Shown here piece by piece: positions 58,080-64,000 of a DNA stretch of 64,000 nucleotides (positions are counted from its first letter, which is position 1; every line of letters begins with the position of its first letter). Location of the stretch: the NCBI GenBank assembly GCA_963721115.1, contig CAVRIA010000006.1, positions 620,001-684,000 on the forward strand. The letters run 5' to 3'. The notes beneath the pieces were generated by a model. That model had not been told where the DNA came from and ran no database searches. It saw only the letters and a program-made list of their open reading frames with translations. The translations under genes were made by a program, and so were the position numbers. Source of the stretch: CAVRIA01 sp963721115. GTDB lineage: Bacteria; Desulfobacterota; Binatia; HRBIN30; CADEER01.

Positions 58080-58499
58080 ATGCGAGACAACATTGTGGGA
58101 GATGGAAGCTTGTTTCAGCCGGATACGTTGCTGCCGTCACAGTTTTTCGCTGCCATGCGAAAGAAGGTGCCCCAGGAGGCCGAGTACCGCCTGATCCTCG
58201 CCATCCTGCAGGACGCAGTCGAGTGCTTTCAAAAGCACCTTTTCTCGCCCGACCACAAGGCCCGGCAGTTGTTCGAAGATGCCGAGGCGTGGATCGTGTC
58301 CGACGACCGCGACTGGCCCTTTTCCTTCGTCAACATCTGCGAGGTACTGAACGTCCACCCCGAGTACTTGCGCCGGGGCCTGCAGGCTTGGCGGGAACGC
58401 GAACACCGGGCTCGCCCGCGCTTTCGTATGCTGGCGTCGCGGCCGACGGTTCGGACGGCCGGTGACGGTGGTCATGCGATGACCGCGCGCGCGAGCTGA
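58080..58499 (+). CDS. WPFSF-motif small hypothetical protein B
   Basis: 139 aa. It shares SDDRDWPFSFVNICEVLNVHPEYLRRGLQAW with the gene at 45182, including the HTH-like second half. The first ~60 residues carry FFAAMRKKVPQEAEYRLILAILQDAVECFQ, a helical segment with a different start. ATG 58080 has CAGGGA upstream. Function unknown. It lies between iscA and sppA and ends before a strong terminator. Confidence 0.7.
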   Translation: MRDNIVGDGSLFQPDTLLPSQFFAAMRKKVPQEAEYRLILAILQDAVECFQKHLFSPDHKARQLFEDAEAWIVSDDRDWPFSFVNICEVLNVHPEYLRRGLQAWREREHRARPRFRMLASRPTVRTAGDGGHAMTARAS

Positions 58500-58527
58500 G
58501 TCGCGTTGAGCACTGCTGAATGCCTCT

Positions 58528-58570
58528 CACCGGGCACGCCGTCTCGTGACGGCGTGCCCGGTGATTTCTT
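58528..58570 (+). terminator. Strong terminator hairpin before sppA
   Basis: The arms 58528-58543 and 58548-58563 (CACCGGGC... and ...GCCCGGTG) pair perfectly over 16 bp around loop TCGT, followed by ATTTCTT. It ends the WPFSF gene transcript, 29 bp after its stop. Confidence 0.85.
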
Positions 58571-58604
58571 GCACTCCCTCTTCCCCGCGGCGTAAGTTGT
58601 CGCC

Positions 58605-60302
58605 GTGTGGCGCTTTTTGCGAAGAGGTCTCTCCCTCGCTCTTCTCTCGATCTCCGAGTGGATTCTCACCCTCCTCGGCCGTCGTCGTCCTTACGGAATT
58701 CTCGACCTCGACATCCGCGGGGAACTGGCTGAGGAAGGGAGCGAGCAACGCGTCCTGGGCGTACTGCGGCGCCCCGCAACGGACTATTTGAGCCTGATCA
58801 GCCTCTTGCGGTGGGCTCGTGACGACAAGCGCCTCAAGGGGGTTCTCGTTCGTTGCGACGACCTGCACGCAAGCTGGGCACGGGTCCAGGGGTTGAGGCG
58901 CGCGCTCACCCGTCTGCGTGAATCCGGCAAGCAGGTCTGGGTGCACCTCGATCGCGCTGGCGTCTATGAATACTACCTCGCTCTCGCTGCCGAGCGTATC
59001 TCGCTGACGCCTGCCGGGACGCTCGACGTGACGGGAGTGTCCTCGGAGGCGGTGTTCTTCCTCGATACTTTGAAGAAAGTTGGCGTCGAAGCCGACATTA
59101 TCCAGATGGGCCGCTACAAAGCGGCGGGGGAAGCATTCACCCGCCGCGACATGTCGCCGGCACATCGCGAGATGATGGAGTCACTGGTGGACGATCTCTA
59201 CGGCCAGCTGATCGATGCGATTGTCGCTGGTCGCGGTCTGGAACCGGGGTCGGCTCGTGAGATTGTCGACCGCGGACCGTTTCTGGCCGCAGAGGCCGGA
59301 ACATTTGGACTTGTCGACGCCGTCGCCTACGGGGACGAGATCGAAGGACGAATCAAACAGGCTTGCGGTGGTGCCGAGTCGATCGATCGCGCGACCTATG
59401 CCACGCGGCGCGGGCGCGAGATACGCCGCGAGGTCTTGCGGCGTGGTCGCGGTGTGCTCGCGATTCTGCACATCAACGGTGCAATCAAGAGCGGAGACAG
59501 CGTTCCCGGACCGGAGGGCGCAAATGCGGTCGGCTCCAGCTCGATCGCCAGCGCGCTAAAGGACTTGCGCGAACGCGAGGACGTCCGGGCGGTCGTCCTC
59601 CGGGTCGCTAGCCCGGGCGGATCCGGTGCAGCCTCGGACCTCATGTGGCGCGAGCTCGTGCGCACGAGGGAAATGAAACCTGTCGTCGTTTCCTGCGGAG
59701 ACGTTGCTGCTTCGGGCGGCTACTACGTGGCCGTCGCGGGATCGCCGGTGCTTGCAGAGGCAGGTACGATCACTGGGTCGATCGGGGTCATCGCGGGCAA
59801 GGCCAATTTACGCGGACTCTACGACCGGCTCGGAATCAGCAAGGAGATCGTGACACGCGGCAGATACGCAGCGCTGCACTCCGACTATGTACCCCTCGGT
59901 GACGAGCAGCGGGCTCGCGTTCAAGCCGAGGCCGAGACGTTCTACCGGAACTTTGTCGACAAGGTCGCCGCGGCTCGCCGCCTGAGTCCGGAGGCGGTAG
60001 CCGCTGCGGCGGAGGGGCGGATTTGGACGGGGCGCCAGGCGTGGACGCGAGGTCTGGTCGACGAGTTGGGAGGGTTGGAGGAGGCGCTCGTCGCCGCAAA
60101 GGCACTGGCTGGTATTCCCGCGGATGAGGCGATTGCGGTCGAGCGCTTTCCGAAGCCGCGGCGGCTGTGGAAGCTGGCAGTCGATCTGAATCTGCCGAAG
60201 CAGGGACGGTTCGGTGAACTGATTGCTTCTCTTCCAGCTCTGCGCTTCATCTGGCGAGAACGTGTCTGGGCTGTGCTGCCTGTACATCTTCGCTTCTTCT
60301 GA
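58605..60302 (+). CDS. sppA: Signal peptide peptidase A (protease IV)
   Basis: Membrane serine protease of the S49 family that degrades cleaved signal peptides. It has an N-terminal anchor (LSLALLSISEWILTLL) and a tandem-domain layout (565 aa), as in E. coli protease IV. The catalytic Lys is in MGRYKAAGEAFTRRDMSP of the first half and the nucleophile Ser in DVAASGGYYVAVAGSP of the second. GTG start at 58605. Confidence 0.93.
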   Translation: MWRFLRRGLSLALLSISEWILTLLGRRRPYGILDLDIRGELAEEGSEQRVLGVLRRPATDYLSLISLLRWARDDKRLKGVLVRCDDLHASWARVQGLRRALTRLRESGKQVWVHLDRAGVYEYYLALAAERISLTPAGTLDVTGVSSEAVFFLDTLKKVGVEADIIQMGRYKAAGEAFTRRDMSPAHREMMESLVDDLYGQLIDAIVAGRGLEPGSAREIVDRGPFLAAEAGTFGLVDAVAYGDEIEGRIKQACGGAESIDRATYATRRGREIRREVLRRGRGVLAILHINGAIKSGDSVPGPEGANAVGSSSIASALKDLREREDVRAVVLRVASPGGSGAASDLMWRELVRTREMKPVVVSCGDVAASGGYYVAVAGSPVLAEAGTITGSIGVIAGKANLRGLYDRLGISKEIVTRGRYAALHSDYVPLGDEQRARVQAEAETFYRNFVDKVAAARRLSPEAVAAAAEGRIWTGRQAWTRGLVDELGGLEEALVAAKALAGIPADEAIAVERFPKPRRLWKLAVDLNLPKQGRFGELIASLPALRFIWRERVWAVLPVHLRFF

Positions 60303-60307
60303 CTCGC

Positions 60308-60583
60308 ATGCCCATTGCCCAGAAGTTCTTCTGTCCCGAATGCGGCGTCGAGATGGTGCGACGTCCAGGCGGCCGTTGCCCACAGTGCAATGCCGACGTT
60401 CGCCAGCACGTGCAAGAAGAGCGTGAGCATGAAACAAAAATCGAGAAAGTCGTGGCCGTGATCAGTACGATTCTCGTGATCGGCCTTTCCCTCATGGTCG
60501 GAGGATGCACGATTGTCGAGGGGGTTCTGGTATACGCGATTGCGGGCGCGCTGGTCTGGTACTGGGGCAAACATACCTTCTAG
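60308..60583 (+). CDS. Small zinc-ribbon membrane protein
   Basis: 91 aa: a CPEC...CPQC ribbon at residues about 9-27, a charged helix (QEEREHETKIEK), then one or two transmembrane segments (VVAVISTILVIGLSLMVGGCTIV; VLVYAIAGALVWYWG). No ribosome site is evident beyond the sppA end 5 bp upstream, suggesting translational coupling to sppA. No family function. It converges on the ABC transporter operon. Confidence 0.65.
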   Translation: MPIAQKFFCPECGVEMVRRPGGRCPQCNADVRQHVQEEREHETKIEKVVAVISTILVIGLSLMVGGCTIVEGVLVYAIAGALVWYWGKHTF

Positions 60584-60586
60584 GCT

Positions 60587-61513
60587 TCAGGAGCGCGTAT
60601 AGGGCTGTCCGAGGGCCGCTGGGGTGTGCACGCGGCCGATGTACCCCGCGAGCACCAAGAGGGTCAGGACGTAGGGCAACACCAGGAAGAACTGATAGGG
60701 TACGGGGAGTCCGAGCGCCTGAAAGTGGAACTGCAGCGCCGTGGCCAGGCCGAACAGCAAGGACGCCAGCGCGATGCCCCAAGCAGAACGCCTTCCGACG
60801 ATGACGATGGCCAAGGCGATGAATCCGCGTCCGGCGGACATCTCTTCGACAAACGTCTTGGCGTAGCCGAGGGCCAAATAGGCTCCTCCTGCGGCGGCGA
60901 AGGTGCCGCAGAGCGCCAAGGCGAGGGTACGCACGAGTCCGACGTTGACGCCCTGCGTTTCGGCGGCGCGCGGATTCTCCCCCACCATCCGCAGCTTCAA
61001 GCCGGGAAGTGTTCTCATGAGGGTGACGGAGACGAAGGGCACCGAGAGGAAGGCCACATAGCCGAGCGCCGTTTGGCGAAAGAAGCTGGGCCCGAGCACT
61101 GGGAGCCGATCCAGGTAAGGGACCGAGATGCTGGGAGTACCGGCGACGGTGAGGGCGGCGCCCGTGATACCAAAGGCGGCGCGATAGGCAACGCCGGTCA
61201 GCCCGACGGCGAACAGATTCAAGGCAGTTCCCGCCACCACCTGGTTCGCGTTGCGCGCGACGACGAAAAACGCGAAGCCGCAACCCAGCAAAGCGCCTGA
61301 TGCGAGGGCGATGACGACTCCGAGGGTGGTCGAACCGGAGAAGAATGCCCCGGCGAGAGCGGCGAATGCCCCGACGAGCATCAGGCCTTCCAAGCCGATG
61401 TTGAGGATGCCGGCGCGCTCGGCGACCAGCTCCCCCAAGGCGGCGAGGAGGAGCGGCACTGCCATGGTGATCGTCGAGGTGGTCAGTCCGGTGAGCAGCG
61501 CGAGGTCCACCAT
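60587..61513 (-). CDS. ABC transporter permease (nucleoside/BMP-type, second subunit)
   Basis: Integral membrane permease of the branched-chain/ribose-like (BPD_transp_2) family, 308 aa with about eight hydrophobic segments. It has GELVAERAGILNIGLEGLMLVGAFAA (family signature) and GLKLRMVGENPRAAETQGVNV (coupling-helix EAA-like). The arrangement ATPase-permease-permease matches guanosine/nucleoside (YufOPQ/NupABC-like) importers. It is last in a three-gene minus-strand operon. Confidence 0.88.
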   Translation of the reverse strand: MVDLALLTGLTTSTITMAVPLLLAALGELVAERAGILNIGLEGLMLVGAFAALAGAFFSGSTTLGVVIALASGALLGCGFAFFVVARNANQVVAGTALNLFAVGLTGVAYRAAFGITGAALTVAGTPSISVPYLDRLPVLGPSFFRQTALGYVAFLSVPFVSVTLMRTLPGLKLRMVGENPRAAETQGVNVGLVRTLALALCGTFAAAGGAYLALGYAKTFVEEMSAGRGFIALAIVIVGRRSAWGIALASLLFGLATALQFHFQALGLPVPYQFFLVLPYVLTLLVLAGYIGRVHTPAALGQPYTRS

Positions 61514-61525
61514 GATTCCGCTTCT

Positions 61526-62545
61526 CTACTCCGTCGCTCGCACGGTGTGCCGGGTCGCTCTTTGCTCAAAGGCGATGAGGGAGAAGATCACCGTGGCTTG
61601 GATGATCGATACGAGAACCGAGGAGATTCCGGCGACCCGCTGCATCGAATTCGACCCTGCCTGTAGAGCGCCGAACAGGACTGCGGCCAACACGACACCA
61701 GCGGGATGCAGGCGGCCGAGCAGGGCTACGGCGATGGCCGTGAATCCGTAGCCGGGAGAGAATCGCTCGTAGAGGCGGAACGTGACGGCGCTTACCTCGA
61801 TTCCGCCAGCCAGTCCGGACAGAGCCCCACTAATGACCAGTGAGATTCCGATGCACCGGGCGATCGGGATGCCGGCCAGACGAGCTGCCTCCGGGTTCCA
61901 TCCGGCGGCCCGCAATTGAAAGCCCAGCACCGAACGGAAAAGCAGGAGGTAGGAGGCGAGGGCGGTGACGAGCGCGATTCCGAGCCCGCTGTGGACGCGG
62001 TACGGATGGACCAGACGGGATAGCCGCATCGATGTGACGACCGCGTCCGTCTGCGGGTAACGTCCAGCCGCTTCCATGAGTGGTCCGTGGACCAGATAGC
62101 CCAGCACCCCGAGCGCCACGAAGTTGAGCATGATCGTACTGATGATCTCATCGACGCCGCGCCGAATCTTGAGGAGGCCGGCGATACCGGCCCAAATGCC
62201 CCCGGCGAGCGCCGCGGCACCGAGGGCGAAAGGAAGCCCCAGAGGGCCGAGGAAGGCGATTGGTCGGGACCCGAGCCAGGCCATGACGATCGCACCCATG
62301 AGGAGCTGACCTTCCGCTCCGATGTTCCACACGCCAGCTCGAAAGGCGATGGCGACGGCAAGCCCGGTGAGCAGTAGGGGGCATGTCTTTACAGCAACCT
62401 CCGACCAGCCATCGACGGAGCCGAAGGCTCCCTCCGAGAGCGCGCGGAGAGCCAACCACGGATCGCCACCGGCCAGTAAGACGACCAGAGCGCTGATGCC
62501 GAGCCCGAGCACGAGAGCCCCGATGGCCGGACCGAGATGCTTCAT
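61526..62545 (-). CDS. ABC transporter permease (nucleoside/BMP-type, first subunit)
   Basis: 339 aa, polytopic. It has FRAGVWNIGAEGQLLMGAIVMAWLG (family signature) and LRAAGWNPEAARLAGIPIARC (coupling helix). This is the larger partner of the two-permease pair. Its ATG overlaps the ATPase stop by 4 bp (ATGA), so translation is coupled. The 12-bp gap to the next permease keeps the operon tight. Substrate, probably a nucleoside, is inferred from gene order only. Confidence 0.88.
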   Translation of the reverse strand: MKHLGPAIGALVLGLGISALVVLLAGGDPWLALRALSEGAFGSVDGWSEVAVKTCPLLLTGLAVAIAFRAGVWNIGAEGQLLMGAIVMAWLGSRPIAFLGPLGLPFALGAAALAGGIWAGIAGLLKIRRGVDEIISTIMLNFVALGVLGYLVHGPLMEAAGRYPQTDAVVTSMRLSRLVHPYRVHSGLGIALVTALASYLLLFRSVLGFQLRAAGWNPEAARLAGIPIARCIGISLVISGALSGLAGGIEVSAVTFRLYERFSPGYGFTAIAVALLGRLHPAGVVLAAVLFGALQAGSNSMQRVAGISSVLVSIIQATVIFSLIAFEQRATRHTVRATE

Positions 62546-64000
62546 CCCGATTCGCTCGGGACCCCAGCCAGCATGAGGCCCAGACGCTCGGACGAGAGGG
62601 GCAGGGGCAGGGCCTCGCTCAAGCGTCCGTGTTGAATCACGGCGACGCGATCGCTGACCTCGAGAATCTCATCGAGGTCGGTCGAGATGAGCAACACGGC
62701 CGCGCCACGCCGCGCCACCCCGTGCAGTGCGGAGAAAACAGCGCGCGCAGCGGCGACATCGAGACCGCGAGTGGGATTGAACGCCACCAGCAAACGCGGG
62801 CTCAGTGCCAGGGCCCGGGCCACGATCAGCCGCTGTAGATTCCCACCGGACAGGCTGCTCGCCGGACTGCTCAAGCTCTCAGTCCGGATCGCATAGCTGC
62901 TGACCAAGTCCCGCGCAAATTGGTCGAGAGCAGTGGAAGACAAAAGGGGCCCCCTGGCGAGCTGGTGCAGGAGAATGGCGTCGAGGGCGGCGTTGTCGCG
63001 AACGCTCATCGACAGAATCGCGCCCTGTCGCCGCCGGTCGGGCGGTACGTGACCGATGCCGGCGGACGCCATCGCCGCAGGGTCGAACTTTCGGATCGGC
63101 CGTCCGCAAATCTGGACGCTTCCGCTGATCGGCGTTCGCAGGCCCGTCAGGACTTCGAACAGCTCCGACTGGCCGTTGCCGTCGACGCCGGCGATACCAA
63201 AGATCTCATTGCGGAGAACCTCTAAGCTGAGATCGTCGATGGCGATTCTGGTTCCCTCAGCCGCCACCCGCAGATGCTCGGTGCGAAGCTGCGGAATCTC
63301 GTGCTCTGAGCGCGGAGGTGGCTCCGGTCTCTTCTGTCGCGCCGGCATCTCTCCCACCATGAGGTAGGCGAGCCGTGTTTCGTCCGCCTCGTTGGGCAAA
63401 ACCCTGGCGACCACGCGCCCGTGTCGCATCACTGTGATGCGGTCCGCAATGGCTACGACCTCTCGTAGACGATGTGTGATGAAGAGCACCGCGGTGCCGT
63501 GCCTACAAAGCCGCCGCAGGACGACGAAGAGCTGGTCGGCCTCCGCTGGTGTGAGGACGGCAGTGGGCTCGTCCAGGATCAACGCATCCGTCCGCCCGGC
63601 GAGCGACTTCAGAATCTCGATGCGCTGGCGGACGCCGACGGGCAGGTCGCCTACCCGCGCGTCGAGATCTCCCAGGTCCAGGCCAATCCCGGATGCGAGC
63701 TCCAGGGCAGCTGCGGCGATGCGCTCTGGGGTGTGGACGACAGCCTTTGGCGGACTCAATGCCAGCGCCAGGTTCTCCGTGACAGAGAATTCGTCGACGA
63801 GCGCGAATTCTTGGTGGACCATACCAATCCCCGCCCGGCGAGCGGCCAAGGGTGAGTCGAGGTGGACGCTACGACCGCGCAGCTCGATCGAGCCCGCGTC
63901 GATGTTCAGGAGGCCGTAGATGACGTTCATCAGAGTCGACTTCCCGGCGCCATTCTCCCCGAGGATGGCGTGGATCTCCCCGGAGTGAACGTCGAGGTCG
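62542..64000 (-). CDS. ABC transporter ATPase with two nucleotide-binding domains (N-terminus beyond the right edge)
   Basis: Tandem-domain ATPase of the sugar/nucleoside (Rbs/Yuf-like) type. The Walker A GENGAGKST of domain 1 lies at the right edge, and the first residues are outside the window. Domain 1 has DLPVGVRQRIEILKSLAG, LILDEPTAVLTPAEA and ITHRLREVVAIADRITVM. Domain 2 has SLSGGNLQRLIVARAL and FNPTRGLDVAAAR. Domain 2 begins FGIAGVDGNGQSEL, the variant lacking a classical GKS as usual in this family. The binding-protein gene is probably just beyond the edge. Confidence 0.93.
   Translation of the reverse strand, partial: DLDVHSGEIHAILGENGAGKSTLMNVIYGLLNIDAGSIELRGRSVHLDSPLAARRAGIGMVHQEFALVDEFSVTENLALALSPPKAVVHTPERIAAAALELASGIGLDLGDLDARVGDLPVGVRQRIEILKSLAGRTDALILDEPTAVLTPAEADQLFVVLRRLCRHGTAVLFITHRLREVVAIADRITVMRHGRVVARVLPNEADETRLAYLMVGEMPARQKRPEPPPRSEHEIPQLRTEHLRVAAEGTRIAIDDLSLEVLRNEIFGIAGVDGNGQSELFEVLTGLRTPISGSVQICGRPIRKFDPAAMASAGIGHVPPDRRRQGAILSMSVRDNAALDAILLHQLARGPLLSSTALDQFARDLVSSYAIRTESLSSPASSLSGGNLQRLIVARALALSPRLLVAFNPTRGLDVAAARAVFSALHGVARRGAAVLLISTDLDEILEVSDRVAVIQHGRLSEALPLPLSSERLGLMLAGVPSESG

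Overview
This is 64 kb of GC-rich chromosome from a Gram-negative bacterium. Outer-membrane genes (lspA, a YhdP/AsmA-type protein, several exported proteins), tandem F420-type luciferase-like oxidoreductases, a wax ester synthase and two secreted proteins with very long Thr-Pro linkers suggest a deltaproteobacterium-like soil or aquatic lineage. Candidatus Binatota is my best guess, but that is inference. There are no phage, transposon or CRISPR signatures. Most of the window is housekeeping chromosome.

Layout. 1-6.5 kb: two minus-strand secreted proteins with Pro-Thr repeat tails. The first carries a 96-bp tandem array of about 34 copies and runs off the left edge. 6.6-13.3 kb: a lipoprotein, a zinc-ribbon/TPR membrane protein, a CbbQ/NorQ-type AAA+ ATPase with its von Willebrand partner, and a YqaA-like membrane protein. 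13.4-20.3 kb: priA, def, fmt, rsmB, tRNA-Pro(CGG), an SH3-domain protein and plsY. 20.4-23.7 kb: a nitrogen-assimilation cluster amt-glnK-glnA with a candidate sigma-54 promoter and a strong terminator. 23.8-29.9 kb: ileS-lspA, pgeF and ddl. 30.1-30.9 kb: a compact island with a leader RNA that can form alternative terminator and antiterminator structures, a small HTH regulator, a small membrane protein and two more long hairpins.

31-49.5 kb is mainly lipid and secondary metabolism. It holds an enoyl-CoA hydratase, a CnoX-like thioredoxin, an SDR, a MatB-like acyl-CoA synthetase, an amidase, gloA, two tandem ferritin-like di-iron proteins with small partners, a phosphotriesterase-like hydrolase, an acyltransferase, two LLM oxidoreductases, an alpha/beta hydrolase, a Crp/Fnr regulator and a WS/DGAT wax synthase. 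50-64 kb returns to core functions: a YhdP-like protein, uvrA, iscS-iscA, sppA and a nucleoside-type ABC transporter cut by the right edge.

A recurring oddity is that at least seven places need a single extra base removed to restore a conserved reading frame. They lie in the repeat array (twice), glnA, the amidase, the first di-iron protein, a zinc-ribbon gene and the phosphotriesterase. All are +1 insertions, so sequencing or assembly error is more likely than genuine gene decay. Affected genes are annotated across the shift.
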